Positions 1-7,947 of a stretch of 64,000 bases of DNA are shown here, one piece after another. The notes beneath the pieces were generated by a model, which was not told the DNA's origin, did no database searches, and saw nothing but the letters and a program-made list of their open reading frames with translations. The stretch lies in NCBI RefSeq assembly GCF_900168055.1, contig NZ_FUYS01000009.1, forward strand, positions 1 through 64,000, in the 5' to 3' direction. Position numbers and translations under genes: made by a program. The DNA comes from Parapedobacter luteus (lineage in GTDB: Bacteria; Bacteroidota; Bacteroidia; Sphingobacteriales; Sphingobacteriaceae). Positions within the stretch are counted from its first letter, which is position 1; each line of letters starts with the position of its first letter.

Positions 1-342
1 CAGTTGGGGCGTCAGTGCCGCCTGAGCATCTCCATCGCCGTTGACGATAAAAAAATCCTCCTGCGGGACAACGGGCACAAAGATGATTGTGGTATCTCCC
101 CTTTGCCTCACTTTTGCGGCATCCCACAGGGGCAAGGCCCCCTTTTTATACCTGTAGCTCACACCCATGGTGTCTATCGGCTGTGGGTGTCCTTTTCTGT
201 CGAAAAAGCCCCTTGCTTCGACTATAGGATCGGTATCCGAGGAAATATTTGGGGTTTCATCCTTATTGCAGGCGAAAGCCAATACAATGAGCGCCCAACA
301 CAACATGTTTTTCCAGTTCAGAGCGGAGTGATTCTTTTCCAT
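1..342 (-). CDS. Lipoprotein, C-terminus cut by window edge
   Basis: This reading frame on the minus strand is open from an ATG at 342 to the window edge (114 codons, no stop), so only the N-terminal part is present. The protein opens with a short charged stretch, a hydrophobic segment (CWALIVLAFAC) and then C-NKDE, a lipobox that predicts lipidation at Cys25 and anchoring to the outer or inner membrane. The remainder is soluble, with no family I recognise. An overlapping plus-strand frame is longer but lacks these features. I see no clear ribosome binding site, which is normal for Bacteroidota. It is a real gene of unknown function, seen only in part. Confidence 0.7.
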   Translation of the reverse strand, partial: MEKNHSALNWKNMLCWALIVLAFACNKDETPNISSDTDPIVEARGFFDRKGHPQPIDTMGVSYRYKKGALPLWDAAKVRQRGDTTIIFVPVVPQEDFFIVNGDGDAQAALTPQL

Positions 343-480
343 AATTATCTATCGTGGTTAGTTGGATATGGGCAGTATGTTCACAAGCAAAATCGCATTT
401 TCTTCGCAAAACGCCAAAAATTTTTCGGGAATAACGAGAATTTTTACGTAAATCCGCAAAAACAGGGGAAGATCACACAT

Positions 481-540
481 TGTCGGCAAGATGCTATGGC
501 CGAGTTGACCAATCCGACAAGGAGTTTAAGGGATGAATAG
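481..540 (+). pseudogene. Fossil 3' end of an FtsX-type permease
   Basis: Twenty codons ending in TAG read CRQDAMAELTNPTRSLRDE. They align without gaps to the conserved C-terminus of the intact permeases further along the window (for example [19 protein letters not shown] at 22085-22141). Nothing upstream resembles the rest of a permease, so this is a leftover tail. It lies between the start of the lipoprotein gene and the 3' end of the BlaR1-like gene. Basis: direct alignment by eye; the length is short, so some doubt remains. Confidence 0.55.
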
Positions 541-557
541 TGAACAGTGATGGTGGC

Positions 558-2516
558 CTACCGACTATCTAAACGAACCCAAGGTTTGACGCTGCCGTCG
601 ATGTACGGTTCTTGAAATTGCTTAAGCGCCTTTAGGTACCGCTGCATTTGCTCCTCGCTGACAGCTGCATAATGTTGTTGAATTGCCAAGGGCCAAGCCA
701 GCACGGTCTTATTACGTACTGGCTCGTGCTCCATCTTGCCCTTCCACTCGGGTGAACCGAAATAGCGCTTGACTGAATCCATATGGCTTTTCATCTTATT
801 TTTCCATTCCGATGAATCAAAGTAAGCCCTAAGGGAATCAGCCTGGCTCCGCATTTGTGCCGTCATATCGCGCAATTGCTCGTCTGACAATTTCAGCGCC
901 TCCATTTTCGCTTTCCATTCGGTCGAGTTGAAATAGGCCCTTATTGAATCGGTTTGCTTCCGTACCTGCGCCGTCATGTTGCGTAGCTGATCATCCGATA
1001 ATTTCAGCGCTTCTATTTCCGTTTTCCATGCCGGCGAATTGAAGTAAGCTTTCAGGGAATCAGCTTGTTTCTGTACCGTTGCCGTCATGTTGTGCAGTTG
1101 CTCGTCTGACAATTTCATTTTTTCCACCTTGGCCTTCCATTCGGGTGAGTCAAAGTACGCCTTTAGCGAATCGGCTTGTATCCGTGCCTGCGCCGTCATG
1201 GTGCGTACCTGCTCGTCCGACAATTTGAACCCTTCTATTCTCGCCTTCCATTCAGGCGAATTAAAATAAGTCTTGATGGAATCGGTTTGACGGCGCATGG
1301 CCTCCACTTTTATTTTCAAGCTATCCGGGAGCTCATCGTAACTTTCGTAGGCGAATACCTCTCCATCCGTCATGACAACGTGCTGTTTTTCCCGGTTCGG
1401 CAATGTATCCCCTGCCGCTACATGCGACGCCATCGCCAGGGAATCCGTCGCAACCCCTACCTGCGTATCGATAGTAACGGATGACAACAACGATGTATCA
1501 ATTGGCGCTGCATCCCGTACGAGCGGCTTCACCCAGGCAAGCGACGCGATGCAACCAAGCATCAAGGTCAGGATAGCCAGTTTGTGCTTGGCGTTCAAAT
1601 AATTTTTTTCCATGTTGGTTATTCGTTGGATACGGTGTAACAATTGTTTTTTCTTATCGATGGCCTGCATAGCCAGGCTGTGGCTTGGCAGCTGCCGTTG
1701 CTCTTCCAACCACAGGAGCGTCCGTGCGTATTGTACAGGCCGCCCCATGAGCCCCACCACCACATCATCGCAGGCGTTTTCCCTTTCCACCTCCAGCATC
1801 CTGCCGATAAGCCACACAAAGGGGTTGAAGAACAGCAATGTTTCCGTTAGGGTTTTGACAAGGTTCATGAAATAATCACTCCGTTTGATGTGTGCCAGCT
1901 CGTGGATAAGTACCGCCTCCACCTGATCCATGCGCATACCCGTATAAAGCGCCATGGGAAATAAAATGATGGGTTTTAGATGCCCGATGACCATGGGGAC
2001 GTCTACCAGCGTGGAAAGATGGAACGCGATAGGCCTGTGGAGCCCGAGTTGTTGTTTTGTACTGGCAAACAGCGTTTTCCACGAATCAGGCACTTCCAGC
2101 AGGCCCGCTTTCCGGATGACATGCAATTTCCGGAAGCCGTTGACGACCAATACCGATTGTAAAAACACACCGAGGATATAAAACGCGGCAACCACAGGAA
2201 AATAACGCTCCATATGTGATTGTATAGACACCGTGCTGTCGTAATCAATCAATTGGAGCAGGGCAATATCGCTGCCTGTGACCGTTATGGGCTGGCTGGA
2301 CAAGATGCGATTAATCAAATCGTAAAAAAACGTTAGGCAAAAAAACGTCAACAACACCGACAGTGCCGCCGCCAGCAGTGACGCCTTTGTCTTGGCCCGC
2401 CAGTTGCTTAGCTGGAATACCAGCATCAACAAACCGTAAAGGACGGCCCCCATCCAAAGCGAATGAAAGATCGCCCACCCCAGCCCGTTAAAAATCAATG
2501 GTGCAAAATTTTCCAT
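558..2516 (-). CDS. BlaR1/MecR1-type M56 membrane metallopeptidase with C-terminal 37-residue repeats
   Basis: This is an integral membrane zinc protease of peptidase family M56, the antirepressor class that cleaves BlaI/MecI-type repressors after sensing a signal. Hydrophobic segments lie at about 10-35, 45-68, 105-127 and 311-330. The zinc motif HELAH is at 205-209, followed by the family's downstream acidic motif (ERENACDD, 244-251). Classical BlaR1 ends in a penicillin-binding sensor; here the part after the last membrane segment has no such domain. Instead residues 411-595 carry tandem 37-residue repeats of the type DSLKAYF-SPEWKAK-LSDEQ. The upstream neighbour, five bases away, encodes a BlaI-type repressor, so the two form an operon. 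The sensed ligand cannot be told from sequence. Confidence 0.88.
   Translation of the reverse strand: MENFAPLIFNGLGWAIFHSLWMGAVLYGLLMLVFQLSNWRAKTKASLLAAALSVLLTFFCLTFFYDLINRILSSQPITVTGSDIALLQLIDYDSTVSIQSHMERYFPVVAAFYILGVFLQSVLVVNGFRKLHVIRKAGLLEVPDSWKTLFASTKQQLGLHRPIAFHLSTLVDVPMVIGHLKPIILFPMALYTGMRMDQVEAVLIHELAHIKRSDYFMNLVKTLTETLLFFNPFVWLIGRMLEVERENACDDVVVGLMGRPVQYARTLLWLEEQRQLPSHSLAMQAIDKKKQLLHRIQRITNMEKNYLNAKHKLAILTLMLGCIASLAWVKPLVRDAAPIDTSLLSSVTIDTQVGVATDSLAMASHVAAGDTLPNREKQHVVMTDGEVFAYESYDELPDSLKIKVEAMRRQTDSIKTYFNSPEWKARIEGFKLSDEQVRTMTAQARIQADSLKAYFDSPEWKAKVEKMKLSDEQLHNMTATVQKQADSLKAYFNSPAWKTEIEALKLSDDQLRNMTAQVRKQTDSIRAYFNSTEWKAKMEALKLSDEQLRDMTAQMRSQADSLRAYFDSSEWKNKMKSHMDSVKRYFGSPEWKGKMEHEPVRNKTVLAWPLAIQQHYAAVSEEQMQRYLKALKQFQEPYIDGSVKPWVRLDSR
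732..1286 (-). repeat. 111-bp tandem coding repeat inside the M56 gene
   Basis: Repeat starts fall at residues 411, 448, 485, 522 and 559, an exact 37-codon (111-bp) period, with a shortened further unit from 579. Each unit contains [TA]DS[LI][KR]AYF, a Trp in EWK, and a KLSD[ED]Q segment followed by M-TAQ. The repeats are charged and probably helical. Their regular length suggests recent expansion by unequal exchange. Confidence 0.85.
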
Positions 2517-2521
2517 GACCG

Positions 2522-2893
2522 TTACTTTTCTAAATTATCGAGGTACTTTTTTATTTCCGCTATTTCTTCCGCACTAGCCGTATTGTTGCCCAATGCATGC
2601 ATAACCAACCGCGCAGCCGATCCATTGAACACATTGGCAATCATCCTGTCAAGCAAATGTTGCTGCGTCGATTCCCGGCTCACATTGGCGCTATAGATAT
2701 GCGTCCTTGCTGAACTATCCCTGTTTACCAGTCCCTTCTCGTGCATGATCTGCATCATCTTCAACGTGGTTGTATAACCCACATCTTTGTTTTTTACCAA
2801 AATTTCATGAACCTCCCGCACGCTGGCTTCACCTTTCTCCCATAGAATCTGTAAAATTTCCAACTCGCTTTCCGTTGGTTTTATATGCGCCAT
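2522..2893 (-). CDS. BlaI/MecI/CopY-family transcriptional repressor
   Basis: The 123-residue protein has the family's usual length and layout: an N-terminal winged helix (about 5-75, with ESELEILQILWEKGEASVREV and the recognition stretch YTTTLKMMQIM) and a C-terminal dimerisation part containing the region normally cut by the M56 protease. It would bind operator dyads as a dimer and be inactivated by the protease encoded five bases downstream. Two matching dyads lie directly upstream of its ATG, so the operon is very likely self-repressed. The start at 2893 puts the conserved PTESELEIL motif at residue 6, as in relatives. Confidence 0.9.
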   Translation of the reverse strand: MAHIKPTESELEILQILWEKGEASVREVHEILVKNKDVGYTTTLKMMQIMHEKGLVNRDSSARTHIYSANVSRESTQQHLLDRMIANVFNGSAARLVMHALGNNTASAEEIAEIKKYLDNLEK

Positions 2894-2900
2894 ATTTTAT

Positions 2901-2942
2901 ATACGATTTATTTCGTATTTCAAAAGTACGAAGTTATTCGTA
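2901..2942 (-). promoter_or_regulatory. Twin operators of the BlaI-like repressor
   Basis: Two 16-bp dyads, each TACGA-N6-TCGTA, occupy 2902-2917 (extended to ATACGA/TCGTAT arms at 2901-2918) and 2927-2942 (arms TACGAA/TTCGTA). Their centres are 25 bp apart, and the first begins 8 bp upstream of the repressor start codon. BlaI/MecI operators are dyads of this size. The two sites share the same half-site, which strongly suggests autoregulation. Confidence 0.75.
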
Positions 2943-3072
2943 ATATCAAAATATTTTTAATGTTTTTTGTTTCTGGCAGCGTGGCACGTTCTGTTTAGTG
3001 CTCCCTGCATGGTGAAGGCCAGCGCTTGTTTGGCGAAGATTGTTATCTTTGGGTGAAGAAAAGTGATTACCG

Positions 3073-5460
3073 ATGGCCAGCATGCTAACGACCCACATCA
3101 AAACTGCACTTCGAAGCCTCAAACGGCGTAAATATTACACGGCCATCCACATCGTTGGTTTAGGTTTGGCCATTGCGTGCGGCCTGTTTATCTACCGGTA
3201 CACCAGCTACCACCTGAGCTATGACACGCACCACCGACACGCCAACACCACGTACCGCATTGTGTACGATCTCCACCTTGAAAAAACCGAGCACTATGGC
3301 GGGGTATCCTACGCCATCTACCAGGCACTGAAAAACGACATCGCGGGGATCGACCATGCCGCATACGCCATGGTCAACCAAGATTTTACCCTCCGCGTCG
3401 GCGACCGGATTTTCGGCTCTGACAAGAAAGGTGCATTCGCTTCGTCCGATTGGTTTGGGCTTTTTGACTACCATTGGCTGGCCGGCAGTCCAGCGGGCCT
3501 TGACCAGCCCCAAACCGTAGCACTTATGGCGTCCACCGCCAAGCGGCTCTTTGGCAACGTTGATCCCATGGGAAAGACCATCCATGTGGAAAATAACGTT
3601 CCTTTGCAAGTGGTGGGTATCATTGACGACCGGCCTTCCAATACCAGCCTGAAAAGCGACTATTACATCTCCTTGCCGTCCTTAAAAACGGTTATTCCGG
3701 GAATGGAGAACCAGTTTTTCACATTCTGGGGTTACCTGAATAGTCCCAATCAAGTATACATAAGTTTAGCGGGCGGCACGCCGCCTTCGCACATTGAAGG
3801 ACAGCTGCAAACGCTGACCAACGAAGCCTTCGGTCCAGCGGCGGGCAGCCAATTCCAATTCCGTTTGCAGCCGTTATCGGCGCTGCATTCCGACAGCCGC
3901 TATGGCGGCACCATGCAGCAATCCCTGCTGGCCACGTTGGGTGTCATCGGCCTGGGCATCCTACTCATGGCACTGCTCAACTATGTCAATCTCTCATTGG
4001 CCCAATATGCACGACGCAGTGCCGAAATTGGCACCCGGAAAGCCCTTGGCGGTAGCCATGGGCAGTTGTTCGGCCAATTCATGGTGGAGTCGCTCGGTAC
4101 CGCTGCACTCGCCACCCTGTTTGCCATCGGCTTACTGCTTGCGGCTGTACCGTTGGCCAACAAGCACCTTTTCGTCGGTGAGCCATTGGCGCCATACCCC
4201 TGGTCGCAACTCATTCCCGTGGCAACCGCAGCTTGGCTCCTTACGGGTTTGGCTGCCGGGCTATATCCAGCTTGGATAATCGGCCGGCTGAATATCCTTA
4301 ACGCGTTGAAACAACAGGTTGCCTTTGGCACATCAGGCGGGCGGAAAACCATTGTCATCATCCAGCATACACTTTCGCAATGCCTGCTCGTGGCCACCCT
4401 CGTCATCATGCTACAGGTACATTACCTGCAATCCACCGATATCGGTTTTGATAGGGATTCGGTGCTGATGATAGCTTTGCCTAAAGGCACGAAAGCCCCC
4501 AGCCCATGGAAAACCTATCTCGATGCGCAGCCCGCTGTGCTATCCTACAGCTTTTGTTTCCGCTCGCCGGCCAACCATGACCAGCGTGGCGGTACCTTAC
4601 GTTTTGACGACCGCCCCGAATGGGAAACCTGGCCCGCCCGTTCCACCTTTGCCGACAGCGCCTACCTCCAGACTTTTGGCATTGATTTATTGGCCGGCCG
4701 CAACCTGCGGGCGGATGCGGCTATGGCCGAATACATCATCAACGAAACGATGGTGCGCCAACTCGGTATCGACGAACCAGCGGCGGCCGTCGGCAAGCCG
4801 CTCCTGTTTGGTGGAATGTACAGCGAAGCTCCCGGCGTCATCGTGGGCGTGGCGCGCGACTACAACACGCACTCATTACGCCAAGCCATCGAACCAACGG
4901 TTATCGGATACCACAAAGACCGCATACAGGCTATCGCCGTCAAATTGGATGGCCGGCAAATTGCTTCGTTTATCGATCACCTCGAACAGGAGTGGAAAGC
5001 CCGCTATCCTGCTGAATTGTTAGACTACCAATTCGTTGACGAACAGGTCGAGCAGTTGTACGCTGCGGAGTACGTCCAGCAGAAATTGATCTGGACCGCC
5101 TCGGCCATTGCGGTCATCATTGGCTGCCTGGGATTGCTGGGACTGGCATCGCTGAATATCGTTCAGCGCACGAAAGAAATCGGCATCCGCAAGGTGCTCG
5201 GCGCTTCCGCCGCCAACATTGTACGTTTATTGTCTGCGGATTTTGTAACACTTGTTGGCGTTGCATTCCTCATTGCCACCCCCATCACCTGGTGGTTGAT
5301 GAACACCTGGTTGGATGATTTTGCCTACCGCATTACTATCCAATGGTGGGTGTTTGCGTTAGGCGGACTAATCGCCCTCACCATCGCACTGGCTACGGTC
5401 GGTTTCCAAGCCCTAAAAGCCGCGTCCGCCAATCCGACGGAAATCCTGCGGGATGAGTGA
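3073..5460 (+). CDS. FtsX/MacB-type ABC transporter permease (double-half)
   Basis: This is the first of the ~800-residue permeases. Their layout is: a basic amphipathic N-terminus, TM1 (about 22-42), a first periplasmic MacB_PCD domain, three membrane segments (about 285-405), a fourth (about 425-450), a second periplasmic domain, and three C-terminal segments (about 675-785). Two cytoplasmic coupling motifs mark the two FtsX halves: EIGTRKALGG near 318 and KEIGIRKVLGAS near 700. Such type VII ABC permeases work with a separate ATPase and transmit conformational change rather than carry substrate through a channel. This copy stands alone beside the BlaI/BlaR1 pair, lacks an adjacent ATPase, and ends in NPTEILRDE. 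An in-frame ATG at 3082 aligns better with the starts of the paralogues. Confidence 0.88.
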   Translation: MASMLTTHIKTALRSLKRRKYYTAIHIVGLGLAIACGLFIYRYTSYHLSYDTHHRHANTTYRIVYDLHLEKTEHYGGVSYAIYQALKNDIAGIDHAAYAMVNQDFTLRVGDRIFGSDKKGAFASSDWFGLFDYHWLAGSPAGLDQPQTVALMASTAKRLFGNVDPMGKTIHVENNVPLQVVGIIDDRPSNTSLKSDYYISLPSLKTVIPGMENQFFTFWGYLNSPNQVYISLAGGTPPSHIEGQLQTLTNEAFGPAAGSQFQFRLQPLSALHSDSRYGGTMQQSLLATLGVIGLGILLMALLNYVNLSLAQYARRSAEIGTRKALGGSHGQLFGQFMVESLGTAALATLFAIGLLLAAVPLANKHLFVGEPLAPYPWSQLIPVATAAWLLTGLAAGLYPAWIIGRLNILNALKQQVAFGTSGGRKTIVIIQHTLSQCLLVATLVIMLQVHYLQSTDIGFDRDSVLMIALPKGTKAPSPWKTYLDAQPAVLSYSFCFRSPANHDQRGGTLRFDDRPEWETWPARSTFADSAYLQTFGIDLLAGRNLRADAAMAEYIINETMVRQLGIDEPAAAVGKPLLFGGMYSEAPGVIVGVARDYNTHSLRQAIEPTVIGYHKDRIQAIAVKLDGRQIASFIDHLEQEWKARYPAELLDYQFVDEQVEQLYAAEYVQQKLIWTASAIAVIIGCLGLLGLASLNIVQRTKEIGIRKVLGASAANIVRLLSADFVTLVGVAFLIATPITWWLMNTWLDDFAYRITIQWWVFALGGLIALTIALATVGFQALKAASANPTEILRDE

Positions 5461-5533
5461 CGCCATCGTTATAACAAGCGCTTATAGCCGATAACGAATT
5501 TCGAACACCGGCATATCCCGGGAGGCCATAGCT

Positions 5534-6337
5534 TTGCGGCAAATTTATCACATGATCGCTTACAGCTCGGCCTTGGTCATTGGCCTGATTATCGGCCTTA
5601 CGGGAAGTGGGGGTGCATTGCTCGCCATTCCGTCCTTCGTGTACCTCTTTCACATCAACCCGTTGCTTGCTACTACTTATTCGCTGTTTATGGTGAGTAC
5701 GACCAGTTTTATCGGCGTAGCGAGCAAATGGAAGGCACAATTGGTCGACTGGCGGATGGTCTGGGCCTTCGGCCTGCCTTCCGTAGCATCGCTATACCTG
5801 ACGCGGAAGTGGCTCCTTCCCCGGATACCCGACCCCGTCATCCATATCGGCGGTTTCCCCCTTGAAAAACCAATGGGTATTCTTTTGCTGTTTGCCTCGC
5901 TGATGCTCGGGGCAGGTTTCTCCATGGTGCGCCGGAAGCCGGCTGTGCAGGCGGTCATCCCCAAATCGCTTGCAAAGACATGGCCACTATTTATCGTCGA
6001 AGGCATCATTATCGGCGCATTGGGTGGTTTGGTAGGCAATGGCGGCGGCTTTCTCATTATCCCGGCACTGATATTCCTGGGCAACCTATCTGTGCAGCAA
6101 GCCATGGGCACCACGTTGTTCATTGTGGCGGTCAACACCTTCATCGGCTTTCTGGGCAGCCTGCCCAACCCCGCTATCGAGTGGCCATTCTTGCTTACCT
6201 TCACGGCCCTCGCCACGTTGGGCGTATCGCTGGGCTTGATGGCCTCAAGCAAGGTATCGGGTCCGCAGCTTCAAAAAGGATTCGGCTGGCTGGTCATCGG
6301 CATGGCTGTGTTTATCCTGCTTCAGGAACTACGTTGA
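5534..6337 (+). CDS. TauE/SafE-family (TSUP) sulfite/anion exporter
   Basis: The protein is almost entirely hydrophobic, with about eight membrane segments in two homologous halves. Each half starts with the family's glycine motif: GLTGSGGALLAIP near the N-terminus and GLVGNGGGFLIIPAL at about 165-180. TSUP proteins move sulfite, sulfonates or other organic anions across the inner membrane. The given start is TTG at 5534, preceded at 8 nt by GGAGG; an ATG at 5552 (seventh codon) is the alternative and gives a typical 261-residue protein. The 3' end overlaps by 26 bp the convergent LysR gene, whose effector domain resembles CysL/YeiE-type sulfur regulators, so a role in sulfite handling is a reasonable inference. 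Confidence 0.85.
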   Translation: MRQIYHMIAYSSALVIGLIIGLTGSGGALLAIPSFVYLFHINPLLATTYSLFMVSTTSFIGVASKWKAQLVDWRMVWAFGLPSVASLYLTRKWLLPRIPDPVIHIGGFPLEKPMGILLLFASLMLGAGFSMVRRKPAVQAVIPKSLAKTWPLFIVEGIIIGALGGLVGNGGGFLIIPALIFLGNLSVQQAMGTTLFIVAVNTFIGFLGSLPNPAIEWPFLLTFTALATLGVSLGLMASSKVSGPQLQKGFGWLVIGMAVFILLQELR

Positions 6338-7256
6338 GGCTACTGGACGACGGGCTGCCGGTCACGGTCTGCTGCTTGCAGAACCGGATAAACCGCTTGG
6401 TCAGCTCAAAATCATCACCTTTTCGCCTCACAAAGAAAAAATCGCGCTCAAACGTCAGCCCGGGAATGGTAAGTTCGACCAGCTCACCGCTGGCCAGCTC
6501 CTTCGCAACGGCCCTTTGCGGCACGAAACCAATGCACCTATCGGTCAACAGGTAGTTCTTAAGCGCCTCGGTGCCGCCCAACCGCACTTGCGTATTCAGA
6601 TCTGAAATAGATACGCCCGCTTTATCCAATTCCCGCTGTACCACCGCGAGGGTGCCGGAACCGTTTTCCCGCAGCGCAATGGGGGCCTTTACCAAATCAT
6701 CCAAGGTAAATGTATCTTTCCGTGTTATCGGATTCAAGGGGGAGCAGACCACAATGATACGGTCGGAGGTAAAATAATCGTAGCTAAACGCACCTAGTTT
6801 ATTGTCCACTTCGACAATGCCCAGATCTATCTCCTTATTCATCAGCGCATGGATGACATGCTCCATATTCCGGTTGACTACCCGGATGAATACCTTTTTA
6901 AACTCCTGCAAGAAACCGGACACCAAGGCCGGGATGATGTATAGCGAGACCGTCGTGCTGGCGCCGATCAAGAGGTTTCCCTTTGCCGCCTGCTCCGATT
7001 GCAAGGTGCTGATTTCGTAATCGATTTTCCGTTGGAGCTCCTGTGCTTCCGCCAAGTAGCTGTAAACTTTCTCGCCCACCGATGTCAGTTGGATACCATT
7101 GGCCGAACGCGCAAACAACGCGAATTTATATTGCTCTTCCAAAAGTTTGATGTGCCGGCTAACCGCAGGCTGGCTCATGAAGAGCGATTTCGCGGCCCTG
7201 GAAAAGCTGAGATGGGCGGCCACTTCCAAAAACACCCGGTGACTTGTGGATAACAT
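6312..7256 (-). CDS. LysR-family transcriptional regulator
   Basis: The 314-residue protein has the LysR winged helix at about 3-62 (LSFSRAAKSLFMSQPAVSRH is the characteristic helix-turn-helix) and a periplasmic-binding-protein-like effector domain from about 90 (GNLLIGASTTVSLYIIP). I chose the ATG at 7256 over one 14 codons upstream because relatives begin about five residues before the helix. The GASTT-IIP opening of the effector domain resembles CysL/YeiE-type regulators. It converges on and overlaps the TSUP exporter gene by 26 bp, so the two are not in one operon but probably functionally linked. The effector is unknown. Confidence 0.88.
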   Translation of the reverse strand: MLSTSHRVFLEVAAHLSFSRAAKSLFMSQPAVSRHIKLLEEQYKFALFARSANGIQLTSVGEKVYSYLAEAQELQRKIDYEISTLQSEQAAKGNLLIGASTTVSLYIIPALVSGFLQEFKKVFIRVVNRNMEHVIHALMNKEIDLGIVEVDNKLGAFSYDYFTSDRIIVVCSPLNPITRKDTFTLDDLVKAPIALRENGSGTLAVVQRELDKAGVSISDLNTQVRLGGTEALKNYLLTDRCIGFVPQRAVAKELASGELVELTIPGLTFERDFFFVRRKGDDFELTKRFIRFCKQQTVTGSPSSSSLNVVPEAG

Positions 7257-7349
7257 AGCTATGAAATACTGGGGATAAAAATACAAAGTACTTAACAATA
7301 AATGCCATGCGGATGCACGACAATTTTCAGACCTGAGCTATTCACAGCA

Positions 7350-7424
7350 TTTCCGGTTGTTGGCTTTTTGGCCTAGGGGCGTGAACGGAGTGAGCGTGCC
7401 AGCCAAAAAGCCAACAACTGGAAA
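7350..7424. repeat. Long hairpin between divergent lysR and gpx
   Basis: Two 23-base arms (7350-7372 and 7402-7424) containing GTTGTTGGCTTTTTGGC are complementary with one mismatch and enclose a 29-base loop. The hairpin lies between two divergent starts (7256 and 7458), where a terminator is not expected. It ends about 33 bp upstream of the peroxidase ATG. Confidence 0.7.
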
Positions 7425-7457
7425 TAGAAATAAACGGATTTTCCGTACCTTAGCCTT

Positions 7458-7943
7458 ATGGCAACGACGTTCCACGATTTATCCGCCAATACCCCACAGG
7501 GGAAAGCCATTCTGATGTCAACCTTCAAGGGTAAGGTGGTCTTAGTGGTCAACACGGCCACCCAATGTGGCCTGGCACCGCAATTTGAAGGTCTGGAAGC
7601 CCTGCATCAACGTTATAAAGACCGGGGCCTGGTCGTGCTGGGATTCCCCTGCAATCAGTTCATGGGGCAGGAGCCCGAAACCAATGACACCGTGGAGGAA
7701 ACATGCAAAGTCAATCACGGGGTAACCTTCCAGCTGTTCGAGAAATGCGATGTCAATGGCAAAGACACCCATCCCGTGTTCAGGTACCTGAAAAGCCAGT
7801 TGGGCGGTTTGTTCGGCAGCCGTATCAAGTGGAATTTCACGAAGTTCGTTATCGACAAAGATGGCAGGCCCCGCAAGCGCTACGCACCCACCACCAAGCC
7901 GGAAGCCATCGAACCTGATATCTTGAAATGGCTGAATGCATGA
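7458..7943 (+). CDS. Glutathione peroxidase-family thiol peroxidase
   Basis: The 161-residue protein is a full-length Gpx fold enzyme that reduces hydrogen peroxide and lipid hydroperoxides. The peroxidatic residue is Cys37 (NTATQCGLAPQ), with the rest of the catalytic set visible as Gln67 in FPCNQF and Trp125-Asn126 in WNFTKFVID. Cys83 sits where yeast Gpx3 has its resolving cysteine, so this is probably a thioredoxin-dependent enzyme rather than a true glutathione enzyme. There is no signal peptide, so it should be cytoplasmic. It is convergent with the hydrolase gene, with only four bases between stop codons. A long hairpin lies upstream. Confidence 0.93.
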   Translation: MATTFHDLSANTPQGKAILMSTFKGKVVLVVNTATQCGLAPQFEGLEALHQRYKDRGLVVLGFPCNQFMGQEPETNDTVEETCKVNHGVTFQLFEKCDVNGKDTHPVFRYLKSQLGGLFGSRIKWNFTKFVIDKDGRPRKRYAPTTKPEAIEPDILKWLNA

Positions 7944-7947
7944 AACA

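Noticed and set aside
4-540. A 178-codon plus-strand frame at the window start
   Set aside because: Most of it is antisense to a lipoprotein with a clear signal peptide. Only its last 20 codons make sense, as a permease fossil.
3026-3051. A fifth copy of the dyad/TTGG module before the permease at 3073
   Set aside because: TTTGGCGAAG and a TATCTTTG box are present, but no TGTYC-N6-GRACA dyads lie at the required distance upstream.
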